A DNA stretch of 64,000 nt, taken from positions 1-64,000 of the forward strand of contig NZ_CALJON010000003.1 of NCBI RefSeq assembly GCF_937981445.1. The letters run 5' to 3'. This DNA is from an uncultured Veillonella sp. Lineage in GTDB: Bacteria > Bacillota > Negativicutes > Veillonellales > Veillonellaceae. Both the position numbers and the translations under genes were made by a program. Positions 25,801 to 35,906 of this stretch are shown here, piece by piece (the first letter of the stretch is position 1; every line of letters begins with the position of its first letter). The notes below the pieces were generated by a model that was given only the letters and a program-made list of their open reading frames with translations, had not been told where the DNA came from and did not search any database.

Positions 25801-28800
25801 GTGTCTCAGAATTTAAAACAAATTAAAAAATTAGGTTTAGCATTAGCAGTTACAGCAGTAACTGGTGGATTAACAACAGGTGTGTGGGCAGTCAATAATG
25901 TGGCGGGGACAGGTAATGGTGTTGCCTTAGGAACAGGCTCGGCTGCAATTCGTGTTGCTGATCGAACATCTATCGCTATTGGTGAGGCAGCAGCTGCTGC
26001 ATATAGAGACTCCATTGCTATTGGTAATGGTGCGGATTCTGATGGAAATGGTGCTATTGCATTTGGTTTGAATACGAAGACGGTAGGCATGAATGCAATT
26101 GCAATAGGGACTAACGCAACAACTGTTCAGGAAAATAATGTGGCTATTGGTACTGGTGCTGAGGCAAGCGGGGCAGAAGATGTGGCCATTGGTAGAGGCG
26201 CAAAGGCTAATGGGTATTCCGTAGTTCTTGGTAGTGGTAGTCAAGCTTTGGAAGAGAAAAGCGTTGCCATTGGTAAGAATGTAAAGGTTGAAAATCCTCA
26301 AGGTATTGCTATTGGTAGTGATATAACGGCTTCTGGTAAGAGTTCGATTGCTATTGGTGACAAAGCTAATACAACGAAGGTTGGTGAAGTATCTGTCGCT
26401 ATGGGGGCACTTGCGCAGGCTACTGTGAAAGGTGGCGTTGCATTAGGCTGGGAGTCTTTGGCTGATCGAGCATCTGGTACTGCCGGTTATGATCCATTAA
26501 CAGGTACGGCGTCCAAATTAACAAATGCTACCTGAAAAGGTACAAGTGGTGCTATATCCGTTGGTGATGGCACAAATGGTTTAACTCGTCAAATTATCAA
26601 TGTAGCAGCTGGTACACAGGATACTGATGCAGTTAATGTGGCACAGTTAAAAAAAGTTGAAACGCTTGCTAGAGATACAAGTAATGTGAATTTAAAATTC
26701 AGTGGCAATGTAGGGACAGGGACAGTTAATTTAGCAACACAAAACTTTAGTATTACTGGTGATGGTAATGTTACAACTACTGCGGCAGCCAATGGCATGA
26801 TTGTAGGTTTGTCCAAAGAAGTTAAAGCTAAAATTGATTCCATTACGCCTGTGAAATATATGTCTATTAATTCGATTAAAACTGATGCGGATTTAACTAG
26901 CAAAGAAAAAGCAGCAGGTAAAATTAGTAATGCAGACAATAATGGCGCTACCGGCTCAGATGCTATTGCTATTGGCTTGATGGCATCTGCTACTGGCTCT
27001 TCTGGGGTGGCCATTGGCAAATCCACACAAGCAGGAGAAAATGGTGTTGCTTTGGGGAATGGCGCTAATGCTCTAGAAGGATATGCTATTGCTATTGGTT
27101 ATAATGCAAAAGTGGAAAATGGGCCTCGTTATAAAGATGGTGTACTTGATCCAACTGCAAAGGTAACGACTCCTGATGGTGTGGCTATAGGTCGCTCGGC
27201 ACAAGCATTTGGCTTAGGTGCTACTGCACTAGGTTATGATGCACGAGCAAAAGTAGAAGGCGCAGCTGCCTTAGGCTATGCTAGCTATGCTACTAAAGTT
27301 GATAGTTTATCACTTGGTAGAAAAGCGAATGCAATGCATGACTCTGGTGTAGCGCTTGGCTCTTATGCAAAAACTGATCGTCTTGCTGGGGCAAAGCTTG
27401 GTTATGATCCTCTTACTAATGCTGATTCCACGGATGAAAGTGCTACTTGGAAATCTACCTTAGGGGTAGTATCTATTGGTGATACAGCTAGTAACAAAAC
27501 ACGTCAAATTGCCGGTGTTGCCGCTGGTTCATTAGATACTGATGCCGTTAACGTGGCACAGTTGAAACAAGTGGTAACATTAGCTAATAATGCAACTGCT
27601 GCAGCTGGTGATGTAACATTAAACATCGCTGGCAATGACGATACAAAGGGTTCTATAAAATTGAGCGAAAAGGAATTAGCTATTACTGGGGAAGGTCCAA
27701 TTGTAGCTACTGCTAGTGATTCTGGTTTTAATGTAAAACTTGACACAGAAAAATTTGATCAATTATTGCAAAACTCTGCATCTTGGAAAATTCAAGGCAA
27801 TACAGACAATCCAATTACTGTGGCCCCTAGTGATACAGTACAATTTGTAAATGGCACATATACTTCTGTTACAGTTGCAAATGATCCGGCTACTAAAACA
27901 ACAAGCGTAAAAGTTGATTTAAATGGAGATACTATAAACAAAATCAATAACATTGTTGATGATAAAGGAAATTTAAAACTCAATGTTAAAGGCGAAGATG
28001 GTATCACTGTAAATACTGATAATGACGGTAATACTGTAGTGGGGCTAGACGATAAAGTAAATGTCGGTCAAGTAGCTATCGATGGTAAAGATGGTAAAGG
28101 CGAAATTACTGGTCTTACTAATACTACTTGGAATCCAGAGAATATTGTTGAGAATCGTGCAGCCACTGAAGGTCAATTACAGGGGCTAGCTCAAGATATT
28201 GCTGGTGATATTTCTGACCTTAATAATGCAATTAAAAATAATGGTAAAGAGCTAAATACTGAAAAAGCAACTATTGGTGGTAATACAACTATCGACAAAG
28301 ATGGTATTACAGTAAACAATCCAAATGGAGAAGGCTCCACTAAAATTACTGGTGATTCCATTACAACTGGCACAGTTAATACTGATAAAGTCGTTGTTGG
28401 TGGCAACACTTACATTACAGACAAAGGTTTAAATGCTAATAATAAAGTAATTACTGGTGTAGCACCTGGTGTAAATGGCACTGATGCAGTTAACATGAAT
28501 CAATTAAACGAAGTCGCTCAAGGTGTTAACAATGTAGGCTCTGCTGTAAATCGTTTGAGCAATCGTGTAGACAAGGTTGCAGCTGGCTCTGCGGCATTGG
28601 CAGCATTACATCCATTAGACTTTGATTCTGATGACAAATTAAGCTTCGCTGTTGGTTTTGGTGGTTACAAAGGGGAACATGCTGCCGCTCTTGGTGCGTT
28701 CTACCGTGCTAACGATGACTTAATGTTCAGCTTAGGAGCTACTGTAGGTAACTCCAATGATCAATACAACGCAGGTGTATCCTTCCGCTTTGGCGAATCT

Positions 28801-28941
28801 TCTCCATACACTAACATGAGCAAAGCTGATATGGCAGCTAAACTTGAAACACAAGATAAAAACATGGCTGCATTACAAGCTGATAATGAAGAATTAAAAG
28901 CACGCTTAGCTAAGTTGGAAGCGTTAGTAATAGCTAAATAA
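25801..28941 (+). pseudogene. Trimeric autotransporter adhesin gene with Trp-to-TGA nonsense codon
   Basis: The frame from GTG 25801 (AAAGGAGA upstream) runs to 28941, 1047 codons, broken only by TGA at 26533-26535 (codon 245). Parts in order: signal peptide; YadA-like head repeats of AIAIG/VAIG type (about 45-230); neck-stalk block (TRQIINVAAGTQDTDAVN, about 262-280); a second head block; a second neck (about 565-585); stalk; YadA anchor from about residue 918; then a coiled-coil tail of about 45 residues after the last strand. The second head-neck junction reads ATWKSTLGVVSIGD where the first reads NAT-stop-KGTSGAISVGD, so the stop replaces a Trp codon. As it stands only a 244-residue fragment without an anchor would be made, unless the stop is read through. 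The product would be a surface adhesin. Confidence 0.88.
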
Positions 28942-29004
28942 GCTTTGAAGAAATAGAAAAAAACTGAATAAACACTAATAAAACTGAATATTATAGAATA
29001 ATCT

Positions 29005-29059
29005 ATACAGCCAATACGAGTCTTTACATTTCGTAAAATACGTATTGGCTGTATTTTTT
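29005..29059 (+). terminator. Strong intrinsic terminator after the adhesin gene
   Basis: ATACAGCCAATACG (29005-29018) pairs perfectly over 14 bp with CGTATTGGCTGTAT (29041-29054), followed by TTTTT. Confidence 0.9.
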
Positions 29060-29143
29060 ATTTTCATATGCTATTTTACCTATTTGACTTATTTTACTTA
29101 TTGCGCTTGTCGTATGTATTGTATGTATTTGTTGAGTATAAAT

Positions 29144-29448
29144 CAAACTATTACTAATGTAGTGCCTGGTCGTATTGCACCAGATAGTACTGATGCAGTA
29201 AATGGGAGTCAATTATATTTAATAATCAATACAACGCAGGCGTATCCTTCCGCTTTGGCGAATCTTCACCATATACCAATATGAGCAAAAATGAAATGGC
29301 CACTAAATTAGAAACACAAGAAAAAGCCATGACATCTTTACAAGCAGACAACAATGAATTGAAAAACAATGTATCCTCCTTACAAGCTGATAACGAAGAG
29401 TTAAAAGCACGCTTAGCTAAATTAGAATCCCTCGTTTCGGCTAATTAA
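29144..29448 (+). pseudogene. Remnant of a second trimeric autotransporter (neck plus C-terminus)
   Basis: At 29144 the sequence reads QTITNVVPGRIAPDSTDAVN, a YadA-type neck motif. Near 29220 it jumps, with a frame change, to NNQYNAGVSFRFGESSPYTN, the last anchor strand, and a coiled-coil tail that ends at TAA 29446-29448. The latter part is nearly identical to the end of the gene at 28941, but the tail is longer by one heptad-rich block. The head, most of the stalk and most of the barrel are missing, and no start codon or ribosome binding site fits. It looks like the scar of a deletion between repeated adhesin genes, and it could donate sequence to the neighbouring gene by recombination. Confidence 0.8.
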
Positions 29449-29574
29449 TAGATTCTGTACTGTTTTATAGTAGGTTTATATAACTTTTATATAACTCACC
29501 TAAAGGCGCTTTGACAAAATAAATAGCATTATCAATTTAAAGCGTCATTTCTTTCTGAGGCTAGCTATACAAAC

Positions 29575-29641
29575 ACCAAAAGCCCCCTATAAGAAATACC
29601 ATTCGAGCTAGACTCGAGGTTTTCGATAGGGGGCTTTTGGT
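29575..29641. terminator. Bidirectional terminator between adhesin remnant and M20 gene
   Basis: ACCAAAAGCCCCCTAT (29575-29590) pairs perfectly with ATAGGGGGCTTTTGGT (29626-29641). The loop holds TTCGAG/CTCGAG. It separates convergent transcription units. Confidence 0.85.
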
Positions 29642-29677
29642 TTGTCTGCTTACTGATTGAAATTAGAATGAGCCGTT

Positions 29678-31015
29678 TTATTTGCCTTCTGCAATGCGAT
29701 CCATAAACTGCAAGTATTCTTCTTTAGTAAATACTGCTTTATATCCGGCTTTGACTTCGTCAGCACCTTTAGCTTCGCCATAGAGCAAGTCAACAATGGT
29801 CATAGCTAGGGCTTGGGCTGTTTTAGTAAATGCTACATCGTGGTTTACGATTTCATAGTCGGCACCATGAAGAACACCTTTAATGCAGCCAACCCAAGGG
29901 TGAATAACAGGGATTAAATGGGACACATCACCCATATCTGTACTAGCTGTAATATGTTCACCTTGGAATACATTGTCCTCACCAAAGAGTGGAATGGAGT
30001 TTTCCTTTAGAAAACGATTCATTACAGCATCATTTCTCATTGGTAAATAGCCAGGTAAATCATGGATTTCACAAGTGGCGCCGAGGGCATCAGCACCAGC
30101 TTTTAAGGCACGATTAACTTTGAAATTGCCATCTACCATGGCGTCTACTGTGGCAGCTCGTACATAGCTTTCCATGGAAACATAGTCAGGTACGACATTA
30201 ACAAGATCACCACCGCTATTGATGATAGGATGGAAGCGGAAGTAGTCTGCTTCTTTGAAGGTGTCACGGATAGCATTGACACCCATAATACCCATCATAC
30301 AGGCTTGTAGTGCATTGATTCCTTCGTGAGGGGCACCCGCTGCGTGCGCTGCTTTACCATGGTAATCGATGAGTTTGCCAATAAAACCATTAGAAGTTGA
30401 GCCAAGGCCCATTTCGCCAGTTGGTGTTGTTGCAGGGTTTACATGCATTTGCATGGCCATATCAATATCATCGAAGGCGCCTTCGTAAATGAGCTCTTGT
30501 TTGCCTCCTAGATAGCGAATTTTACCTTCTTCACGAAGTTTATTGCGATAGTCAATTTCTACATACTCTTCCGCAGGTACAGCAAAGAGAACTACATCAC
30601 CATTAAGATTGTCCATTACGCCAGGTGCTTGAAGACCAAGGGCTACAGCAATTAAGTTGGCAATTTGTACATTGTGACCGCAGCAGTGGGCCGCGCCAGT
30701 TAGCTCGTCAGCGCGAGGATGTTTGGGACAAAGGATGGCATCAAGCTCGCCAATCATAGCGACTGTATATTTGCTATCTTTCCCTTTTAAACGACCCTTT
30801 ACACCCGTAAGCGCATGGCCTGTGGTAAAGGGGATTTGTAGTTCCTTAAATACTTCTTGAACAACGGCAGATGTTTTTTGTTCTTTATAGCCTAGTTCAG
30901 GAGCGGCCATAATGCGTTCGGCAATCTCCATAAGACGAGGCATATTCTCTTCAATCGCTTTACATACACGGGCTTTGACTTCAGCAATAGGAAGTTGATT
31001 GGCAATTGTACTCAT
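29678..31015 (-). CDS. M20-family amidohydrolase (AbgB-like)
   Basis: 445 residues of the M20 aminoacylase/amidohydrolase group. Metal-site stretches: the His pair in GAAHCCGHNVQ, Glu-Glu in VPAEEYVE, and His in the C-terminal VNHDVAFTK. MIGELDAIL and the lid segment GKAAHAAGAPHEGINALQA resemble AbgB-type p-aminobenzoyl-glutamate hydrolases and related N-acyl-amino-acid hydrolases. AAGGA before 31015 fixes the start. It lies 108 nt downstream of a DUF3100 membrane protein, a recurring pair, so the membrane protein may import the enzyme's amide substrate. Confidence 0.9.
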   Translation of the reverse strand: MSTIANQLPIAEVKARVCKAIEENMPRLMEIAERIMAAPELGYKEQKTSAVVQEVFKELQIPFTTGHALTGVKGRLKGKDSKYTVAMIGELDAILCPKHPRADELTGAAHCCGHNVQIANLIAVALGLQAPGVMDNLNGDVVLFAVPAEEYVEIDYRNKLREEGKIRYLGGKQELIYEGAFDDIDMAMQMHVNPATTPTGEMGLGSTSNGFIGKLIDYHGKAAHAAGAPHEGINALQACMMGIMGVNAIRDTFKEADYFRFHPIINSGGDLVNVVPDYVSMESYVRAATVDAMVDGNFKVNRALKAGADALGATCEIHDLPGYLPMRNDAVMNRFLKENSIPLFGEDNVFQGEHITASTDMGDVSHLIPVIHPWVGCIKGVLHGADYEIVNHDVAFTKTAQALAMTIVDLLYGEAKGADEVKAGYKAVFTKEEYLQFMDRIAEGK

Positions 31016-31123
31016 TTTGATATATCCTTCTTTCAATTAGTTAGTACATAACGGAATTATCTTATTTTTAAAGTGTAAGACTTCATGCGCTTATAGTATG
31101 CGACTTCATACGATTTTATATGC

Positions 31124-32473
31124 TTATAGCATGCCTTCCCAATGAAGCACAATTTGGGCCACAATAGTAGCGCAAATGAATGTACCTGTGGCAACGGCTA
31201 AAGCAACAGGCACGATGCACCACGATAATTGTTTGAAGGCACCTAAGTCTTTGCCCAAGGAAAGACCTGCATAAGCGAGTACTGGGGTAGTGGTGGCTAG
31301 GAAGGTAACTTCGGCTGTTTCCTGAGTAAACCATAACGCACCAGGTACGCCTGGAATTGAGAAAATAACACCTAAAATAGATACCCAGAATACCATTGGT
31401 AATTTTTTAAAACCTGGTAAATAAGAAATTACAGCACCTAAAAAGGCAATACCGGCTAAGATAAGGCAGCCTTGTAAGCTATCACTAAAGATATGTTTGC
31501 CATCTAAAATATTGCCAATAGAAGTAATGATAGCGGCGATTAGGGCAACAACGAAGAATTTTATACATTTTTGACTGAATGAAAGTGCAGGAGCAGCTGG
31601 TTTGGCACTACCTGCATTAGGTTCATAGACTTTAGACTCAGCTGTTTTGTTTGCTGTAGATGCCGCTGTTGTAGCTTGGTTAGTACCGCCCATTTCGTGG
31701 CTACTGTGTTTTAATTTATTGGCACAGAAGGTATATAGGCGTTCCATTAATGGTAACGAAACGAATAAACTAAAGTATACACCTACAACACTAGTTAATA
31801 GATTGGCTGCGCCGGCAATACTCATGATTTCTTTTTCAAATTCAGGATGAACTGCTACGATTGATCCTGTAGCAGCGGCCATCATACTGGCACTACCGAT
31901 ACCGGCCCCCATGGCTAAGGCTAAAGGATGGAACCAATTGAGCTGCGAAATAATACCAGATAAAATAGAAATCCACATAGCACCAAAAAGGGTACCACAA
32001 ATATACATACCCATTACGCCACGTCCTTCAGGAGAATGGAAACCATAGCGATCAATAATAATGGCTACATTGGCTTCACGGTCGATGGAGTAGCATGCAC
32101 CAATGGCTTCACGGCGCATGCCCACTAGTAAGGCGATAGGAAGACCACAAATAATGGTGCCCAATAAATGGCCTAACTCTTGCATAAGCAAGGCCCAACC
32201 AGAATTCATAATGATGTGCAAGTTAGGTCCGATGCCAAGGCCTATTTTAGTCATTAAGAGCATAATGGAAATATTTAAATAATCTGTAGCTGCTTCCATT
32301 TGTTCTTCTGACATAATCTTAAGTTTAGGAATTGAAATAATAAGACCAATTACTAGTGAATACAGTAGTGGTAAGAATACAACGATACCAAATTTGATGA
32401 TACCAATTCCTTCAGCTAGTAATGTAATGAGTAAACAGAGCAGATGAATTTTCCAGTTTTTTAATAGACCCAT
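31124..32473 (-). CDS. DUF3100 membrane protein, putative transporter
   Basis: About 449 residues with around ten hydrophobic helices, split by a polar cytoplasmic-looking segment near residues 260-310 (SHEMGGTNQATTAASTANKTAE). It matches the DUF3100 family in length, in its partner gene and in the N-terminal NWKIHLLCLLITLLAEGIG. Family function is not established; genetic linkage to M20 amidohydrolases suggests uptake or export of N-acylated or peptide-like compounds. CACAGGAGGACAC before 32473 sets the start, shortening a longer frame. The gene leads a two-gene minus-strand operon, and a 15-bp palindrome sits about 35 nt upstream. Confidence 0.8.
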   Translation of the reverse strand: MGLLKNWKIHLLCLLITLLAEGIGIIKFGIVVFLPLLYSLVIGLIISIPKLKIMSEEQMEAATDYLNISIMLLMTKIGLGIGPNLHIIMNSGWALLMQELGHLLGTIICGLPIALLVGMRREAIGACYSIDREANVAIIIDRYGFHSPEGRGVMGMYICGTLFGAMWISILSGIISQLNWFHPLALAMGAGIGSASMMAAATGSIVAVHPEFEKEIMSIAGAANLLTSVVGVYFSLFVSLPLMERLYTFCANKLKHSSHEMGGTNQATTAASTANKTAESKVYEPNAGSAKPAAPALSFSQKCIKFFVVALIAAIITSIGNILDGKHIFSDSLQGCLILAGIAFLGAVISYLPGFKKLPMVFWVSILGVIFSIPGVPGALWFTQETAEVTFLATTTPVLAYAGLSLGKDLGAFKQLSWCIVPVALAVATGTFICATIVAQIVLHWEGML

Positions 32474-32505
32474 CTTAGTGTCCTCCTGTGTTATAAAAAT
32501 GTATT

Positions 32506-32520
32506 TATCGAATTTCGATA
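32506..32520. promoter_or_regulatory. Palindromic operator candidate upstream of the DUF3100/M20 operon
   Basis: TATCGAATTTCGATA is a perfect 7-1-7 palindrome about 33 nt before the start codon. Its ATCGAA/TTCGAT half-sites match those inside the adhesin promoter at 25542-25561. The gap 32474-33010 otherwise holds only repeat-like AT-rich sequence and the cstA terminator. Confidence 0.5.
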
Positions 32521-32925
32521 TACACATTATACTCCTATTTTTTATTATGTAAAACGATTAAAAATGCGTATTTATCATATTTGTTATGAAATAAAGTGAT
32601 TATTTGTTGAGGCGGAATGTAAAACATTGATAATTATACTAAATACTGTTAAAAGGCTATAGTTTTAGTTGGAATGAAGAAAGTTCAATAAATGTATTTT
32701 GGGAAGAGACTAAGAGTGCTTTCTGTGCATATTAAATGTTTCTTGTAATAGACAAAATGCGGTATATACAGAGGTTGAAGGGAGGAAGAAAAAGGGAGAA
32801 AGTGCTAAAATCTAGACAGAACTAAATATGAAATAAATACGAAATAGATATAAAATCAATATGATGTAGTTACGAAATCAATAAGAAATTAATAGGAAGT
32901 AAACAAGATAGATAAGTAAATAAAA

Positions 32926-32955
32926 AAATAGGCCCTATCGAGGATAGGACCTATT
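32926..32955 (-). terminator. Intrinsic terminator of cstA
   Basis: AAATAGGCCCTATC pairs with GATAGGACCTATTT around GAG. In the minus direction the stem is followed by a T run (complement of the A run before 32929). Confidence 0.8.
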
Positions 32956-33010
32956 TTATATGGTTACCTTCTATGTACTAGTTAAAGTTTATAGATAGGT
33001 ACGTGTCATA

Positions 33011-34852
33011 TTATTGTTGTTCCATGGGTTTTGGAGCACCGTATTTTTTGAGGCTTTCAGCTTCAACTTCAGCTTGTGTTTTGTAGCTTTGAGGCATCTT
33101 AGCGAGACGAATCCAGCTGCGAACTGCTTCAACTAATACGATTACGATCATTAAGAACATAACAGCACTGAAGGCTACAAGAGTCCATTTGCCTGCAGGA
33201 ACATAGCTGTAGAATACGTTTTCAAAGTCAGCAGCTACAGCGATGATTGCCATGAAGAAGCAAGGAACACCAGTTACCCAAGCGTAGCGTTTGTGACCAA
33301 GACGCATAATAACAGTAGTACCAACTGCCAATGTCATAGTACCTAATAATTGGTTAGATACACCGAATAGAGGCCAGATAATACCAATGTTACCTTGAAG
33401 AACTAGGTAACCCCACATTAAGCAGATAAGAGCAGCACAACCATAAACACCTGGTGTCCAGTTTACATTGCCCAATGGTTTGTAGAAGCGACCTAATAAT
33501 TCTTGTAATAAGTAACGACCTACACGAGTACCAGCATCGATAAGAGTCATGATGAATAAAGCTTCGAACATGATACAGAAGTGATACCAGTAACCCATCA
33601 AGTGATCCATGTTTGGAAGACGGGAGAAGATATGAGCCATACCAACTGCTAAGGATACAGCACCGCCTGGACGATGCATTAAGTCTTCACCAACCATTGC
33701 GGAAAGTGTAGGTAATTCATGAACTTGTAAGCCTAGGGCTTTGAAAGTTTCAGTAGTAGAGTTGATTGCGAAATAATCATCTGGATGAAGTGCAGTTGCT
33801 GCGATTAAAGCCATCATAGCGATGAATGCTTCAGTAAGCATAGCACCATAACCGATAGGAAGAATTTCTTTTTCATTAGTAATCATCTTAGGAGTAGTAC
33901 CAGTTGCGATTACTGTATGGAAACCAGATAAAGCACCGCAAGCGATAGTAATAAAGATGAATGGGAATACAGCACCTTTAAGTACTGGACCGCCACCCCA
34001 AATGAAAGGAGTAACAGCTGGCATTTGGATAACTGGCATTACGATAATAATACCTAATGCAAGGGCACCAATTGTACCAATTTTTAAGTAAGTTGATAAG
34101 TAGTCACGAGGAGCTAGTAATAACCATACAGGTAATGCAGCAGCGAAGAAGCCATATACAGCTAACATGATTTCGATTTCATGTAAGTCGTATAAGAACC
34201 AAGAAGCGTAAGGAGAAGCAGCAACTTCTGGGCCATAAAGAATAGCTGCGAAGATAAGTGCTACACCGATGATAGTAGCTTCTTGGATTTTGCCAGGACG
34301 TAACCAACGTAAGTAAATACCAACGAAGATAGCGATTGGAATTGTCATACTTACGGAGAAGAAGCCCCAAGCAGAGCCATGAAGTGCGTTAGCAACTACT
34401 ACGGCCATACCAGCTAGGGTAATAATCAACAAGAATAATGTGGACAACATTGCCCCAACACTTGCAAGATTACTAATTTCTTCTTTAGCGATATCGGCGA
34501 TAGATTTGCCATCGTAACGAATGGATGCGAAGAGGATTACCATATCGTGTACGGCACCGGCTACAACAGAACCAATTAAGATCCAAAGTAAACCAGGTAA
34601 ATAACCAAATTGAGCGGCAATAACTGGACCAACAAGAGGACCAGCGCCAGCGATTGCAGCAAAGTGATGACCAAATGTAACCCATTTGTTAGTTGGTACA
34701 TAGTCATGACCATCGTTGTGCACTACAGCTGGTGTAGGACGATATTGGTCAAGAGTTAGTACTTTGGCTGCAATAAATGCCCCATAAAAGCGGTACGCCA
34801 GGATTAATACACAGGCGGAGGCAATTACCAAATAAAGACCATTCATTTCCAC
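33011..34852 (-). CDS. cstA: CstA-family peptide/pyruvate transporter
   Basis: About 613 residues and 16 or more membrane helices. It matches carbon starvation protein A: WVTFGHHFAAIAGAGPLVGP, GAVHDMVILFASIRYDGKSI, SGFHTVIATGTTPKMI and LFGVSNQLLGTMTL are highly conserved stretches. CstA relatives (CstA, BtsT) import peptides or pyruvate. The start is taken as GTG at 34852, because GGAGG lies 8 nt before it; ATG 34846 would be too far from that site. It is monocistronic. The transcript should begin near 35096, giving a 240-nt leader with strong secondary structure, so post-initiation control is likely. It fits with the OPT and Dpp systems in this window. Confidence 0.93.
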   Translation of the reverse strand: MEMNGLYLVIASACVLILAYRFYGAFIAAKVLTLDQYRPTPAVVHNDGHDYVPTNKWVTFGHHFAAIAGAGPLVGPVIAAQFGYLPGLLWILIGSVVAGAVHDMVILFASIRYDGKSIADIAKEEISNLASVGAMLSTLFLLIITLAGMAVVVANALHGSAWGFFSVSMTIPIAIFVGIYLRWLRPGKIQEATIIGVALIFAAILYGPEVAASPYASWFLYDLHEIEIMLAVYGFFAAALPVWLLLAPRDYLSTYLKIGTIGALALGIIIVMPVIQMPAVTPFIWGGGPVLKGAVFPFIFITIACGALSGFHTVIATGTTPKMITNEKEILPIGYGAMLTEAFIAMMALIAATALHPDDYFAINSTTETFKALGLQVHELPTLSAMVGEDLMHRPGGAVSLAVGMAHIFSRLPNMDHLMGYWYHFCIMFEALFIMTLIDAGTRVGRYLLQELLGRFYKPLGNVNWTPGVYGCAALICLMWGYLVLQGNIGIIWPLFGVSNQLLGTMTLAVGTTVIMRLGHKRYAWVTGVPCFFMAIIAVAADFENVFYSYVPAGKWTLVAFSAVMFLMIVIVLVEAVRSWIRLAKMPQSYKTQAEVEAESLKKYGAPKPMEQQ

Positions 34853-35130
34853 TGAAAACACCTCCAGTAAATACTCGCACTGAAAGTGGACAAATGATAA
34901 GATAAATAAATTCAAAAAAAGATATCAACTTGTCCCTCAATGCGCTCGCGGGAAATATAGAAGAAAAGTAAATAAAATCTTAGAGCCCTATCTTCGCTTA
35001 GTGCTTTGAGATTATTTTATATACTTCATATGATTACACATTCCCGGTGCAATAAGGTTGAAGATTCAATCTATTGCTAAATGTAATCATTTCTTACGTC
35101 TTATTGTACTCTAAAAGCTCTATCTGTCAA
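34853..35130 (-). promoter_or_regulatory. cstA promoter and long structured 5' leader
   Basis: Minus-strand promoter: -35 TTGACA (complement 35125-35130), 16-bp spacer, -10 TACAAT (complement 35103-35108). The leader folds first into a three-part stem: ATGATTACA with TGTAATCAT (closing pair, 35082-35090 with 35030-35038), then GCAATA with TATTGC, then TTGAA with TTCAA. A second imperfect hairpin (about 34970-35019, AAATAATCT with AGATTTTATTT) follows before the ribosome binding site. No known riboswitch or T-box consensus recognised. Confidence 0.55.
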
Positions 35131-35906
35131 TTGAAAATTATTAAAAATCATGTAAGATATGCGTAAAAGTAAAAATGCGTAAAATAAAGCACTTATGTAT
35201 TACAAAAATGAATTAAAAATGAAATAGCTTATATCATATAATGAATAGACTATAGAAAATGCATTGTAAATGAGAATGAATTGATTGTAAAATTTCAGTA
35301 AAAATTATAATTAATTTATCTGAAAAAATAGCAATAATGCTTAATTGTTATAATATATATTACTAATTTCGATAAATTGCACTCAATAAAATTGACAATA
35401 TGAAGTAGGGGATATTGATAATAAAATTGAGAGTTGAGACGGATTTTCTATTTCGTAAATATGTTTACGATTTTAGATACGTGATTTTAGGTAACTAAAA
35501 ATATAAAATGATTAACTAGTGTTAGCGACTCATGTGGAATTGAGATAGTCTTAGCAACTCATGTAGAGTTGAGAAAATGGTAAGGGATTTTTCAATTTGA
35601 TTAAATAGCAATGTGAATATAAAAAAACTATTAGTTATTTGGGCATTTTATGTTATTATATAAAGGACGTAGTTATACGGCGAAGGTATATTAAATATGA
35701 TTTTATATGATAAGGCTTATAAGGATAGGCGAGGCGTATAAAATTTTGAAAAATAATTTTATAATATATCATAGTTATAGTGTTAATACTGTATATTGGT
35801 AATGACGTTAGTATTGCTTTGTGGTAAAAGTACTAGTATGGCGTTATGTTAATGGTATTACTATGAAGAGAGATGTACATAAGCTGATTCAGAAAGGAAG
35901 TGTATT
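35131..35906. other. AT-rich intergenic stretch, no gene seen
   Basis: About 775 bp with no credible coding frame. A 24-bp direct repeat (consensus TTAGCRACTCATGTRGARTT plus GAGA) occurs at 35522-35545 and 35551-35574. A promoter for the gene at 35907 is expected near 35640-35670 (TATTATATAAAG) but is not certain. Confidence 0.5.

Noticed and set aside
26533..26535. TGA reassigned to Trp in this organism
   Set aside because: The adhesin stop does replace Trp, but several intact genes here end in TGA at the expected length (for example 38381 and 63882), and the M55 TGA is not at a Trp position.
34853..35130. T-box leader in front of cstA
   Set aside because: No AGGGTGGNACCGCG antiterminator element or recognisable specifier loop is present.
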